Source: an uncultured Verrucomicrobia subdivision 3 bacterium (GTDB taxonomy: Bacteria; Verrucomicrobiota; Verrucomicrobiia; Limisphaerales; UBA11358). Taken from it: a stretch of 48,492 bases of DNA. The stretch is from positions 1 to 48,492 of the forward strand of contig CAISEZ010000047.1 in NCBI GenBank assembly GCA_903884535.1, in the 5' to 3' direction. The translations under genes and the position numbers were made by a program. The notes under the pieces are model-generated. The model was given only the letters and a program-made list of their open reading frames with translations. It made no database searches and had not been told where the DNA came from. This document shows positions 8,043 through 17,238 of the stretch, in pieces. How positions within the stretch are numbered: the stretch's first letter is position 1; each line of letters starts with the position of its first letter.

Positions 8043-9866
8043 TTATTGAGCGGTCCAGCGCTGGCGGTCGGTGAGGAACAGGCCGGAAATCAAGCCGTAG
8101 GGCGCGACGCGCAACGGAAATTGCGGCGGGATTTGATTGGCGGCGACGGTCTTCAAAACAAAGTTGCCCCAACTATCCACGCCGCCTTGCAGACATTCGC
8201 TGAAGAGCTTGGCGTCGAGCGTGCCCAGCGTGAGGTAAAGGCCGCGCACGGGTTTGACCAGATTGTCGCTGAGCGCAAAATATTCGTATTGAGAATTGAC
8301 GGTGGTCCAGGTGCATTGATGATCGCCATACCAAGCGACCGCCCAAGGAATGTCGCTCATCAGCAGTTCATCCGGCTTCATCCAACCGCTGATTTTCTGG
8401 ATTTCCGGCGGATAGTAGGGCGGATAGGAAACGGGGGAAATCTTCGGCGGCAACAGGGTGGCGATGAGCGGTTGGCAGGCCAGCACGACGAGCAGGCCGA
8501 TCACGCCGTAACGCACCTGCGGCGTCGGGACATTCATCTGGTTCAGCAGCGTGAGGAAAAAAGCCATGCCAAAAATCACCACCAGCGGCGTCAGCAGGGC
8601 CAGCAGATTTTCCGAACTCAACTCGGACATGCTGGACAACTGGGTCCGCCCGAGCGCCTCGACCACGATGAACACGCCGAGGCAGAGCATGGCAAAATAA
8701 CGCAGCCGCCGCGCGGCCACATTGCGCAAGCCCAGCAGCAGACCGGCGAGGAACAGCACGCCCATCCAGCCGCCGCCCAGCCGCAGCAGTTCACCGGGGA
8801 TGATGGCGCGAAGATTCTCCATCAGTTTTCTGGTGTAAGGCGTGACCCAATAGGCCGAAGTCAGGTCGGGATTGAACGATTGCATCAACCGGGTGCCGGG
8901 AAAACCAAAAGTGCCCTCGGCCGCGGCGTAACCCGCCGTGCCAAAAAATGTGCCGCTCACGGCGAGATTTCGTGCAATCCAAGGCACCACCACCACCGCA
9001 CACACCAGACACGCGGCCACGGCCAGACCAGTCCGGCGCGCGCCACCGAAAAGCACCAGAAAAACCACCACCGGGGCCACCAGCCAGCCGAACGAATAAC
9101 GCGTCAACGTGCCCAACCCCAGGAGCAGGCCAGCCATGATCGCCAGCCCGAACAGGCGGCGCGTGTCCGGCAGTTCGATGCGAGCCTGTTCTTCGATTTT
9201 CATTAGGCACCAGATCAACCCCAAAAAAATCACCAGCAGTAGCAGCATGGGCTGGCCGGACACGCTGTAGCGCCAGAGCAGATCCGAGCCGAGCATCAGC
9301 GCCGCCGCGAGCCAAGCCGCGAGATCGTCAAAAAGTTTTTTCGCGATCAAAAAAGTCAGGGCCACCGTGGCCAGCAAAAGAAGCTGGTTGAATATGGCGA
9401 TGGTAAATTCCGGCTGGTAACGCATGAAGCGGCCGCCTTCCGTCCAAAACGGTTTGCGCGTCTCCACTTTCCACGTGGGGGTGTGCAGTTTGAACAAGGC
9501 GGCCAGCACCGTTGGATAGACCGGTGCATTGGCCAGGTCGGGATGCGGCGTGTTGATTTGGGCAAAGTCCACCATGTTCGTTGCCAGAATCTGGCCGGGG
9601 TTGGCCGCGCGGTTGTGCTTTTGCACAAGGTAGAGGCTGAACGGCCGGATGAAATCTGTCGCGTAGCCGCGGCCTTCGGAAAGATTCCGCGCCACTTGCG
9701 CGGCATCCATCGCCTCCGGGGAATTGAAATTCCGGTAGGCGCGGATGTCGTATAAAAACGCCAGTCCAAACACCGCCACCGCCAGCAGGAGGTTGCGCAT
9801 GATGCGCGAGCCGCCGCCCAATTCGGTGGCGTGGATCAACATCTGAATTCTTTCTGACAACATCAT
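8043..9866 (-). CDS. Polytopic GT-C-type membrane protein (probable glycosyltransferase)
   Basis: 607 residues with about ten to twelve hydrophobic segments, beginning with a membrane helix near residues 23-40. An early extracytoplasmic loop contains E-A-M-D-A-A-Q-V-A-R-N-L-S-E-G-R-G-Y. An acidic residue in the first loop after helix 1 followed by such a segment is typical of PMT/ArnT-like GT-C transferases that use polyprenyl-phosphate sugars. The C-terminal 130 residues are soluble. No exact family could be fixed. Its start follows the sigma54 activator stop by 3 bases, so kinase, activator and this enzyme form one transcription unit, which suggests regulated surface-polysaccharide or glycoprotein synthesis. 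It converges with sua5. Confidence 0.6.
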   Translation of the reverse strand: MMLSERIQMLIHATELGGGSRIMRNLLLAVAVFGLAFLYDIRAYRNFNSPEAMDAAQVARNLSEGRGYATDFIRPFSLYLVQKHNRAANPGQILATNMVDFAQINTPHPDLANAPVYPTVLAALFKLHTPTWKVETRKPFWTEGGRFMRYQPEFTIAIFNQLLLLATVALTFLIAKKLFDDLAAWLAAALMLGSDLLWRYSVSGQPMLLLLVIFLGLIWCLMKIEEQARIELPDTRRLFGLAIMAGLLLGLGTLTRYSFGWLVAPVVVFLVLFGGARRTGLAVAACLVCAVVVVPWIARNLAVSGTFFGTAGYAAAEGTFGFPGTRLMQSFNPDLTSAYWVTPYTRKLMENLRAIIPGELLRLGGGWMGVLFLAGLLLGLRNVAARRLRYFAMLCLGVFIVVEALGRTQLSSMSELSSENLLALLTPLVVIFGMAFFLTLLNQMNVPTPQVRYGVIGLLVVLACQPLIATLLPPKISPVSYPPYYPPEIQKISGWMKPDELLMSDIPWAVAWYGDHQCTWTTVNSQYEYFALSDNLVKPVRGLYLTLGTLDAKLFSECLQGGVDSWGNFVLKTVAANQIPPQFPLRVAPYGLISGLFLTDRQRWTAQ

Positions 9867-9869
9867 AAT

Positions 9870-11231
9870 TTAAAACCCTTCCAGATGAAATTCGTGCAGC
9901 TTGCGATGGAACGTCCGCCGGCTCATGCCGATTTTTTCCGCCGCCCGCGTGCGGTTCCCGTCCGTTTCTTTCAGCGCCCGCACGATCAATTGTTTCTCCG
10001 CGTCCTTCACCGTCAAATCTTTTCCCTGCAACAAGCGGGTTTCACCGGCGGATCCGCCGCGCACCGAGGCTGGCAGGTCACGCAAGGAAATCCGTTCGCC
10101 CCGGCTCAACACCACCGCGTGCTCAATCGCCGTCCGCAACTCGCGCACATTGCCCGGCCACGAAAAATTCATCAGCGCTTCGAGCGCGTCCACGGTGAAA
10201 TCGTTCACTGCTTTACTGTTTTCTTTCGCAAACTCGCGCAAAAAACTCTGCGCCAGCAGCGGAATGTCGCCCGTCCGCTCGCGCAACGGCGGCAATTCTA
10301 TTTCAACGACCCGCAGGCGGAAAAACAAATCTTCGCGGAATTTTCCCGCCTTGACCAGTTCTTCCAGATGTTTGTTCGTCGCCGCCACCAGCCGCACGTC
10401 GGCCGTCAACGTCTTATTCGAACCGACGCGCTCAAAAGTTCTTTCACCCAGAAAGCGCAGCAGTTTCACTTGGATGGTCGCGTCAATCTCGCCGATCTCG
10501 TCGAGAAACAGCGTGCCGCCCTGCGCCTGCTCGAACCGACCGATGCGCCGCTCATGCGCGCCGGTGAACGCGCCGCGTTCGTGGCCGAACAATTCACTTT
10601 CCAACAGCGTCGGCGCGAGCGCCGCGCAATGCACCGTCACGAACGGCAGCTTGGCGCGCGGGCTCAATTGGTGCAGCGCCTTAGCGATCAGCTCTTTTCC
10701 GGTGCCGCTTTCGCCCAGCACCAGCACCGTGGCGCGCGTCGGCGCGACCTGCTGGACGATCTCGAAAATTTCCGCCATCACCGGCGACTGGCCGATGATG
10801 CTTTCCAAGCCAAACTTGGCGTCAAGCTGTTTGCGCAGCGAAACATTTTCCACTTCCAGTTTTTGGCCCTTGAGCGCCCGCGCAATCCGCATTTCCAGCT
10901 CGTCAATCTGCAAGCGGCCTTTGGCGATGTAATCGTCCGCGCCGCGTTTCATCGCGTCCACCGCGAGTTCCTCCGAGCCGTAAGCCGTCATCAAAATGCA
11001 GATCGGCGGCTTCGGTAATGATTTCGCCCGCGTGATCAGCTTCATGCCGTCCTCATTCGGCAGCCGGAAATCCGTGAGCATCACGTCAAAATTTTCGCCC
11101 TCCAACAAATTCATCGCCGCCTGCGCATCTTCGGCGAGGTAAACGTCGTAACGTTCTTCGAGCGCCGCACGCAGTCCTTCGCGCGTCGGCTTCTCGTCGT
11201 CCACAATCAGCAAGGTCGGTTTCTCGGCCAT
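9870..11231 (-). CDS. NtrC-family sigma54-dependent response regulator
   Basis: 453 residues in three domains. The receiver (1-120) has acidic pocket D11/D12, phosphoacceptor D54 and T82. The usual Lys-Pro after the fifth strand is Lys-Gly here (104-105). The AAA+ domain has Walker A G-E-S-G-T-G-K-E at 173-180, an intact sigma54-contact loop G-A-F-T-G-A at 220-225 and Walker B L-F-L-D-E-I-G-E at 241-248. The C-terminal Fis-type helix-turn-helix contains [20 protein letters not shown]. It should activate sigma54 promoters when phosphorylated by the kinase encoded just upstream. A sigma54-like promoter lies at the far end of the window, but no direct link can be shown. Confidence 0.93.
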   Translation of the reverse strand: MAEKPTLLIVDDEKPTREGLRAALEERYDVYLAEDAQAAMNLLEGENFDVMLTDFRLPNEDGMKLITRAKSLPKPPICILMTAYGSEELAVDAMKRGADDYIAKGRLQIDELEMRIARALKGQKLEVENVSLRKQLDAKFGLESIIGQSPVMAEIFEIVQQVAPTRATVLVLGESGTGKELIAKALHQLSPRAKLPFVTVHCAALAPTLLESELFGHERGAFTGAHERRIGRFEQAQGGTLFLDEIGEIDATIQVKLLRFLGERTFERVGSNKTLTADVRLVAATNKHLEELVKAGKFREDLFFRLRVVEIELPPLRERTGDIPLLAQSFLREFAKENSKAVNDFTVDALEALMNFSWPGNVRELRTAIEHAVVLSRGERISLRDLPASVRGGSAGETRLLQGKDLTVKDAEKQLIVRALKETDGNRTRAAEKIGMSRRTFHRKLHEFHLEGF

Positions 11232-11240
11232 AAATTTTAT

Positions 11241-11338
11241 CGCAAAGGCGCAAAGGCGCCGAGCAAGCTGAATTGAAACTTTTCAATCCAACTTGTTTTC
11301 ATTTTTTCTTTGTGTCTCTGCATCTTTGCGCCTTTGCG
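11241..11338. repeat. Intergenic long hairpin, CGCAAAGG words
   Basis: Outer arms 11241-11255 (CGCAAAGGCGCAAAG) and 11324-11338 (CTTTGCGCCTTTGCG) are perfect 15-bp inverted repeats. Shorter pairs lie inside (ATTGAAA...TTTTCAAT). It fills the gap between the kinase and the activator, both on the minus strand, and touches the kinase stop codon. Confidence 0.85.
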
Positions 11339-12589
11339 TTAAGTTTTAATGGTGGTTTCTGCCAGCAGCCGCGGTTTCCGTTCATGCAACGGCAGCCAGA
11401 TTCTGAAAGTGGTGCCGCGCCCGACATGGCTGTCCAACTCAATGCGGCCATTGTGGGCGCGGACAATGCGCTGCACGATCATCAGGCCCAGCCCGCTGCC
11501 TTTTTTCTTCGTCGTGTAAAACGGTTCAAAAATGCGGTTGATCTGCTCCTGCGGAATGCCGCCGCCCGTGTCGCCGACACTGACCCAGACGCTGTCGGAA
11601 TTTTCGCCGGTCTGCAACGTCAGCGTGCCGCCGGTGGTCATCGCCTGGACCGCATTTTTTACGAGATTCACCAGCACCTGCTGCAACTGCGTCGCATCCA
11701 CCGGCGTCGCCGTCAGGTTGCGGAATAATTTTGTTTTCACCGTCACGCCGCGATTGTCAATTTCCGGCCGCAGCAGTTCCAAGGTTTTTTCCACGACTTC
11801 ATTCAGCGTCGCCAGTTTCATTTGCAACGGTGCCGGCCGGATCGCGCCGAGAAACTGCGTTATGATGTAATCCAGCCGGTGAATTTCGCCCTTCGCCACG
11901 TCGAGATACTGCTCCAATTTTTTCCCAACATCGGCCGCGTCTGCGGCTGCGGGGCGCGTGTTGCGCGAAGAATTTTTCTTGTCACTCGCCACTTGCCACT
12001 CGTCACCTTTGAGTTTCTTCACCTCGCGTTCCATCAACTGCAAATGAATGTGCAGCGCGTTGAGCGGATTGCCAATTTCATGCGCCACGCTCGCGGCGAG
12101 CAGGGTCAGCGCCTGCACGCGTTCGCTTTCGATGGCTTCAAACGTTTTCTGCCGCGCCTCGGTCGCGTCGTGCAAAATCAGCGCCACGCCGGAGCTGCCT
12201 TTTTTGTCGCCGTCCAGTGGCGCGGCGTAGAGCCGGAGAAAACGCGGGCGCGGATAATGCACCTCAAATTCCAGCCGCGTGACATGTTCGCCACCCGCGT
12301 CATCCGCCTTGGATATTTTCCCCCAATCCACCTCCGGCAAAATCGTGCCGATGAATTGACCTTCGCCGTCCGGTTGCAAACCGATGAGCTGCGTGACGGC
12401 TTGGTTGAAATAAATAATGCGGCCCTGCTCGTCCGCCACCAGCACACCATCCTCAATCGTGTTGAACAGCGTTTCGAGAAAGCTGCGTTCGCGCGCAAGA
12501 CGCTGAACCACAGTTTGCAGACCTTCGGTGTCGAGCCGTCCGATGCGGCCAAGCACTTTGTCGAGAAAACTGGATTTTGGCGCAGCCAT
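11339..12589 (-). CDS. PAS-domain sensor histidine kinase (soluble)
   Basis: 416 residues with no membrane helix, so it should sense a cytoplasmic signal. The PAS domain is at about 34-145 (I-E-D-G-V-L-V-A-D-E...I-Y-F-N-Q-A-V). The phosphoacceptor helix contains V-A-H-E-I-G-N-P-L-N-A-L with H170. The ATPase domain has N-box L-V-N-L-V-K-N-A-V-Q-A-M, G1 D-T-G-G-G-I-P and G2 G-S-G-L-G-L. Between the two dimerisation helices lies an extra stretch of about 30 residues (194-222, with D-E-W-Q-V-A-S-D-K) encoded by repeat words. It is the cognate kinase candidate for the adjacent NtrC-type regulator. Confidence 0.92.
   Translation of the reverse strand: MAAPKSSFLDKVLGRIGRLDTEGLQTVVQRLARERSFLETLFNTIEDGVLVADEQGRIIYFNQAVTQLIGLQPDGEGQFIGTILPEVDWGKISKADDAGGEHVTRLEFEVHYPRPRFLRLYAAPLDGDKKGSSGVALILHDATEARQKTFEAIESERVQALTLLAASVAHEIGNPLNALHIHLQLMEREVKKLKGDEWQVASDKKNSSRNTRPAAADAADVGKKLEQYLDVAKGEIHRLDYIITQFLGAIRPAPLQMKLATLNEVVEKTLELLRPEIDNRGVTVKTKLFRNLTATPVDATQLQQVLVNLVKNAVQAMTTGGTLTLQTGENSDSVWVSVGDTGGGIPQEQINRIFEPFYTTKKKGSGLGLMIVQRIVRAHNGRIELDSHVGRGTTFRIWLPLHERKPRLLAETTIKT
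11924..12010 (-). repeat. In-frame repeat-word insertion in the histidine kinase
   Basis: The + strand at 11981-12010 is made of the words TCACTCGCC, ACTTGCC and ACTCGTC. They encode D-E-W-Q-V-A-S-D, followed by an Ala-rich stretch. The insertion lies between the helices of the dimerisation/phosphoacceptor domain and keeps the frame. Confidence 0.65.
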
Positions 12590-12685
12590 TGAACAAAATC
12601 AGTGTTTGATAGTGGCAAAATGGCACAACTTAAAAATTCGTCAAGCCAAACAAACGTGTTTTTGTGGCACAGCAAAAACCAAGTG

Positions 12686-12758
12686 AAACCGCGAACCACG
12701 CCAACCAGCGAAAATAATTTTCTTATTTCGTTCGCGTATTTTGCGTGGTTCGCGGTTT
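12686..12758. repeat. Intergenic long hairpin, GCGAACCACG word
   Basis: Perfect 16-bp arms AAACCGCGAACCACGC (12686-12701) and GCGTGGTTCGCGGTTT (12743-12758). An inner pair GCGAAAATAA / TTATTTCG surrounds a short loop. It lies between the XRE gene and the kinase gene, both on the minus strand. The rest of the 12590-12773 gap holds nothing I can name. Confidence 0.85.
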
Positions 12759-12773
12759 GGCAAAACTCTGCCG

Positions 12774-13016
12774 CTAGCGGTTCTGGGACCGCTCTGCTTC
12801 GGTGATTAATTTGCCCAAAGAAATTCCCAAGGCGGCAGCAATGGACTTGGCCGTGTCTAGGTTGGGGCTACGTTCCCCGCGTTCCAGCAAGCCGATGTAA
12901 GTTTGGTGCAAGCCCGACATTTCCGCGAGTGCGGCCCGGCTCAATTTTCTCTTTTCGCGGTGCTTTTTGACCACCCGCGAAAAGGCGTCGGACAGGACTG
13001 GTTGGGCTGGAGCCAT
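12774..13016 (-). CDS. XRE-family helix-turn-helix regulator
   Basis: 80 residues, almost entirely one Cro/C1-type HTH domain. The visible order is F-S-R-V-V-K-K-H-R-E-K-R-K-L-S-R-A-A-L-A-E-M-S-G-L, then H-Q-T-Y-I-G-L-L-E-R-G-E-R-S-P-N-L-D-T, then the helix A-K-S-I-A-A-A-L-G-I-S-L-G-K-L. This matches single-domain XRE repressors, with recognition helix around Q-T-Y-I-G-L-L-E-R-G. There is no second domain, so no ligand or partner can be suggested. The target may be its own promoter or the divergent secreted-protein gene 163 bases away; that is inference only. Confidence 0.85.
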   Translation of the reverse strand: MAPAQPVLSDAFSRVVKKHREKRKLSRAALAEMSGLHQTYIGLLERGERSPNLDTAKSIAAALGISLGKLITEAERSQNR

Positions 13017-13179
13017 CCGCGTCAGGATGGCGTTTCAGAACCGGCGCAAGCATAAGACACTTGTCTTGACAAGCCCCGGCGAACCGGCATTCTCATTTGC
13101 AACGCCAATTTATCCGTGACGCTGGGCCAATTTCAGTTTTAACTGGATCAATCCAATCGTTACCATCAAAAATGGGTTT

Positions 13180-15744
13180 ATGAGGAAACTGTTTTTTCTG
13201 CCGCTGCTCGCGCTGATTTTGAAATCAACGCAACTTTCCGCGCAGCCGGTCATCACCAGCCAGCCGGCGAATCAAAACGTCGTTTGGGGAGGCAATGCCA
13301 TGTTCAGCGTGATGGCCACCGGCGTTGGGCCGTTCACCTACCAATGGCAGTTGAATGGCACGAACCTGCCGAACAACATCATTACCACCGTAACGGGCGG
13401 ACAATTGTTCAACAACCTGCCAGCGACGAACACCATTTTGAACAGTGCCTATGGTGTGGCGACGGATGGCGCTGGGAATCTGTATGTGGCCGACACCGAC
13501 AATAATGTCATCCGCAAAATGGGAACCAATGGATGGATGACGATTGTGGCCGGCAATGGCAGCGGCTCTTTTTCCGGCGATGGCGGGGCGGCGACCAATG
13601 CCGGCTTGTTGGGACCTACCGCCATGATTGTGGATACGGCTGGTAATTTGTTGATTGCTGATTCTTCAAATAACCGCATCCGCAAGGTTGGGACCAACGG
13701 AATTATTTCCACCGTGGCAGGTAATGGCCAAGCATATGTAACTTTTAGTCCCTATGCCGTCGGGGATGGTGGTGCCGCGACCAATGGCACGCTCAGCTAT
13801 CCCAACGGTTTGGCTTTGGATACCAATGGGAACCTGTTCATTGCCGACAACGGTAACAATCGCATTGCCAAAGTGGGAACCAATGGGATAATTGTTACGG
13901 TCGCGGGAATTCCCTCTTTATCCGGCCATTATCTTGTTGACGGTGTCCAAGCCACTTCGACTAGCTTGAATTTTCCAAGTGGGGTGGCCGTAGATTCCTC
14001 CAACAACTTGTTCATCGCGGATTCGCAAAACGCGCGCATCCGCAAGGTAAACGCCAGCGGAATTATTTCGACGGTGGCGGGCAACGGAACCTTCGGCTAT
14101 TCCGGTGATGGCGGAACGGCGACCAGCGCAAAAGTTAATTTTCCGACAGGCGTCGCGTTGGATACAGCGCATAACTTATTTATCGTAGATTCCGGCAATC
14201 ATTGCATCCGAAAATTGGCTGCAAACATCATCACCACGGTGGCTGGCAATAGCACTAATGGCTACTCTGGTGATGGCGGTATCGCGACGAATGCCAGCCT
14301 CTCCAATCCTAATTGTGCGGCTGTGGACAGCCTCGGCAATCTTTACATTGCCGATCGTGGCAACAGTCGGATTCGCAAGGTCGGCACCAATGGCATCATT
14401 GCGACCGAGGCTGGGCGGGCTTTGAACGATGGCGATTTTGCCACCAATGCCACCTTCAACTCTGCCTGGGCAATAGCGAAAGATAGCTTGGGGAACCTGT
14501 ATGTCGCCGACACCTGGAATAATTGCATTCGCAAAGTGGACACCAATGGTGTCATTACCACGGTGGCCGGCAATGGCGTCCCCACTTATTCCGGCGACGG
14601 CGTGGCCGCTACCAATGCGAGCCTGAACCAACCGTCCGGAGTCGCAGTGGATGCTTTTGGAAATCTGTTAATTGCTGATACCTTCAATAACCGCATTCGC
14701 AAAGTGGACATGAATGGCATCATCTCGACCGTGGCCGGGACTGGTGCGGTTCTCTTTTCCGGTGATGGCGGGGCGGCGACCAATGCGAAGTTATGGCAAC
14801 CATACGGCATTGCGGTTGACGGTGTCGGAAATTTTTATGTTGCCGACACTCGCAACAATCGGGTTCGCAAAGTAGATACGAATGGCGTCATCACCACGGC
14901 GGCGGGCAACGGCGGATTTTCCGCCTCTGGAGATGGTGGTGCAGCGACGAATGCAAGTTTTTATCTAAATTACAGTGTAGCGGTGGATTCCATCGGCAAC
15001 CTGTTTATTACAGATAGAGGCAACAATCGCATTCGCAAAGTAAATACGAATGGCATCATCACCACGGTGGCGGGTAATGGAGCCTTCGGTTATTCCGGCG
15101 ATGGCGGGGCAGCGACCAATGCCAGCTTAAATCTTCTTCTTGGCGTGATGGTGGATTCTGCCGGAAATTTCTATATTTCTGATGCTTATCCAAATGTTCG
15201 TATTCGCAAGGTCAGCACTAACGGGATTATCACTACTGTTGCCGGCAATGGCGTTGCCGGGTTTGCCGGTGATGGTGGGTCGGGCAACAGTGCCGAGTTG
15301 TCATTTCCGCGCGGCATGGCAATGGATTCGGCAGGCAATCTTTTAATCGTAGATGGGGGGAATAGCCGCATCCGCAAACTGGCCTATGTGGATTCTGCGG
15401 ATCAACCATCCTTCACACTTACCAATGCCATGCTTGGCAGCCTCAGCAATAATTATTCAGTCATCATCACCAGCGCGTCTGGGAGCGTCACGAGCAGCGT
15501 GGCAGTGGTGAACTTGCAGTTGCCGCCCATCACGCCGGCTTTCACGTCCGGCAACGGGCCGTTCACCTTCACTTGGAGCGCGGTGTCCAATCTCACCTAT
15601 CAATTGCAATACGCTACAAATCTAGCCGCGCCCACTTGGATTGATCTTGGCAGCCCTATCACAGCCACCAACAATACTGTTTCGGCAACGGATGCCGACG
15701 GTTCAGACGCGCAACGTTTTTATCGCGCGCGCCTATGGCCGTAA
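13180..15744 (+). CDS. Secreted NHL-propeller protein with split Ig-like domain
   Basis: 854 residues with a signal peptide (1-21, hydrophobic core L-F-F-L-P-L-L-A-L-I-L). Residues about 22-70 are the first half of an Ig-like domain (V-I-T-S-Q-P-A-N-Q...F-T-Y-Q-W-Q-L-N-G-T-N-L-P). Twelve NHL-type units of about 56 residues follow, each with G-V-A-V-D-x-x-G-N-L-x-I-A-D-x-x-N-N-R-I-R-K-V and S-G-D-G-G-A-A-T-N-A. Twelve units would suit two six-bladed propellers. The Ig domain then resumes (S-F-T-L-T-N...N-N-Y-S-V-I-I-T-S-A-S-G-S-V). The last 70 residues are an end module, Y-Q-L-Q-Y-A-T-N-L...F-Y-R-A-R-L. It is likely a cell-surface binding protein; its ligand is unknown. Confidence 0.85.
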   Translation: MRKLFFLPLLALILKSTQLSAQPVITSQPANQNVVWGGNAMFSVMATGVGPFTYQWQLNGTNLPNNIITTVTGGQLFNNLPATNTILNSAYGVATDGAGNLYVADTDNNVIRKMGTNGWMTIVAGNGSGSFSGDGGAATNAGLLGPTAMIVDTAGNLLIADSSNNRIRKVGTNGIISTVAGNGQAYVTFSPYAVGDGGAATNGTLSYPNGLALDTNGNLFIADNGNNRIAKVGTNGIIVTVAGIPSLSGHYLVDGVQATSTSLNFPSGVAVDSSNNLFIADSQNARIRKVNASGIISTVAGNGTFGYSGDGGTATSAKVNFPTGVALDTAHNLFIVDSGNHCIRKLAANIITTVAGNSTNGYSGDGGIATNASLSNPNCAAVDSLGNLYIADRGNSRIRKVGTNGIIATEAGRALNDGDFATNATFNSAWAIAKDSLGNLYVADTWNNCIRKVDTNGVITTVAGNGVPTYSGDGVAATNASLNQPSGVAVDAFGNLLIADTFNNRIRKVDMNGIISTVAGTGAVLFSGDGGAATNAKLWQPYGIAVDGVGNFYVADTRNNRVRKVDTNGVITTAAGNGGFSASGDGGAATNASFYLNYSVAVDSIGNLFITDRGNNRIRKVNTNGIITTVAGNGAFGYSGDGGAATNASLNLLLGVMVDSAGNFYISDAYPNVRIRKVSTNGIITTVAGNGVAGFAGDGGSGNSAELSFPRGMAMDSAGNLLIVDGGNSRIRKLAYVDSADQPSFTLTNAMLGSLSNNYSVIITSASGSVTSSVAVVNLQLPPITPAFTSGNGPFTFTWSAVSNLTYQLQYATNLAAPTWIDLGSPITATNNTVSATDADGSDAQRFYRARLWP

Positions 15745-15824
15745 GCTGAATAGAAATTTCGCCTAAATTATTCGCTTTTCCATTTTTCCTTTTGGCTCCA
15801 TCTTGGCGGGTAGATTTTTCAAGT

Positions 15825-17201
15825 ATGCTTTGGTGGACCTATCAACAACTTCGCAGCGGCAGTTCCAAAACCCGTTTGACGGTGGTGGAAAAACTCGCGG
15901 CGTCGGGTGATGACGAAGAGGCCGTCGGGCCGTTGATTTTTTCGCTCAAAGACAAGGAGGCGAACATCCGCTGCATCGCGGCCAAGGCGTTGAAACGCTT
16001 TGCCGACCGGCGCGCGGTCGAGCCGTTGATTCTGATGCTGCGCGACACCGTGCCGCTGGCGCGGGCGGCGGCGGCGGAGACGCTCGGCTTCCTTGGCGAT
16101 CCGCTGGCGGTGAACAGTCTGGTCGGCCTGCTGCGCGACGGCGACCCGGTGGTGCGGGCGATTGCGGCGCGCGGGCTGCATCGGCTGGGCTGGCGGCCGG
16201 GCACGGATTCGCAGCGCGTGCTGCAAATTCTGGCGATGGGCAGCCTGCACCAGCTCGTTTCGCTCGGCCCGGAAGGCGTCGCGCCGCTGCTGGAAACTTT
16301 GCGCAACGGGCCGCCGAACAAACAATTTTCCGCCGTCAAGGCGCTCGGCGAAATCAACGATCCGCGCGTGCCGCGAGCGATGCTGGAGGCGTTGCGCAAA
16401 AGCACGCCGTCGGTGCGCATCGCGGCGTTGGGCGCGTTGGAACGCATGGCCGATCCGGCCTGCTACCCGGAAATCGAACGGCTGCTGACGGACAACAATG
16501 CCAGCGTGCGCGGCGCGGCGGTGGAAGCGGCGAACCGTTGCGGCGGCACGCGCGCGGTGCCGGCGCTGCTGAAATGTTTGAGCGACACGTCGTGGGAGGT
16601 GCGGCAGGCGGCGGCGATTGCGCTGGGCAGTCTCGGCGAACGTTCCGCCGTGCCCGGTTTGTGCGAATTAGTCGAAGACCCGGACCGCGATGTGCGCGAA
16701 AGCGTCATCGCCGCGCTGGGGCAGATTTGTGACCGGCGCGCGATCGGCCCGCTGGTCACGGCGATGGTGGATCCGGAAACGTCCGTGCGGAACCAGGCGG
16801 CGGGGGCGCTGCGGAAATTGGACCGGCGCTGGGAACATTCCGAGGCGGTGCAAACAGCGCTGCCGAAAATTAAAATCGCGCTGAACAATCCCGACTACTG
16901 GGTGCGTTACAGCGCGACACGGCTGTTGGAGCAGTTGAACATTGATGTCAGCACTTTGGTTGACGAGGCGCCGGCCGCAATCAAAATGCCGGCGACCGCG
17001 AAGGAAGCCGCACCACACCCGGCCTTTCCGGTGTTGTCGGATTTGCTCTTCGACCGCGACCGGGATTTGCGGCTGGCGGCGGCGGCGGCGCTCGGTCGGC
17101 TGCGCGAAAAAAATGCGCTGTCTTTGCTGGCAGCGGCCGCACGCGACAACGACGTTTCCGTGCGACACGCGGTGCAGGCGGCGATCGCGGCGATGAACTG
17201 A
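15825..17201 (+). CDS. HEAT-repeat (PBS-lyase-like) scaffold protein
   Basis: About 458 residues with no signal peptide or membrane helix. It is an almost continuous solenoid of roughly a dozen 31-residue HEAT-like units of the PBS-lyase/EZ type: A-V-x-P-L-I-x-x-L-x-D, then V-R-x-x-A-A-x-A-L-G-x-L-G-D. The solenoid is interrupted by a linker near 370-405 rich in Pro and Ala. The ATG at 15825 is preferred over a TTG at 15792. Despite the family name there is no reason to expect lyase activity without phycobilisomes; these proteins usually act as scaffolds. The response-regulator gene begins 37 bases downstream, so a signalling complex is plausible. Confidence 0.85.
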   Translation: MLWWTYQQLRSGSSKTRLTVVEKLAASGDDEEAVGPLIFSLKDKEANIRCIAAKALKRFADRRAVEPLILMLRDTVPLARAAAAETLGFLGDPLAVNSLVGLLRDGDPVVRAIAARGLHRLGWRPGTDSQRVLQILAMGSLHQLVSLGPEGVAPLLETLRNGPPNKQFSAVKALGEINDPRVPRAMLEALRKSTPSVRIAALGALERMADPACYPEIERLLTDNNASVRGAAVEAANRCGGTRAVPALLKCLSDTSWEVRQAAAIALGSLGERSAVPGLCELVEDPDRDVRESVIAALGQICDRRAIGPLVTAMVDPETSVRNQAAGALRKLDRRWEHSEAVQTALPKIKIALNNPDYWVRYSATRLLEQLNIDVSTLVDEAPAAIKMPATAKEAAPHPAFPVLSDLLFDRDRDLRLAAAAALGRLREKNALSLLAAAARDNDVSVRHAVQAAIAAMN

Positions 17202-17238
17202 CGCTTGTTTTTCAATCGTCGCAAAGGCAATCTTCCGT

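Noticed and set aside
7827..9206. 459-codon plus-strand frame opposite the GT-C gene
   Set aside because: Composition rich in Arg, His and Gln without domains, and fully antisense to a convincing membrane protein.
13444..15390. Repetitive DNA in the NHL gene as a tandem-repeat array
   Set aside because: The repetition follows the protein units of about 56 residues and is diverged at codon level, so it is a domain repeat.
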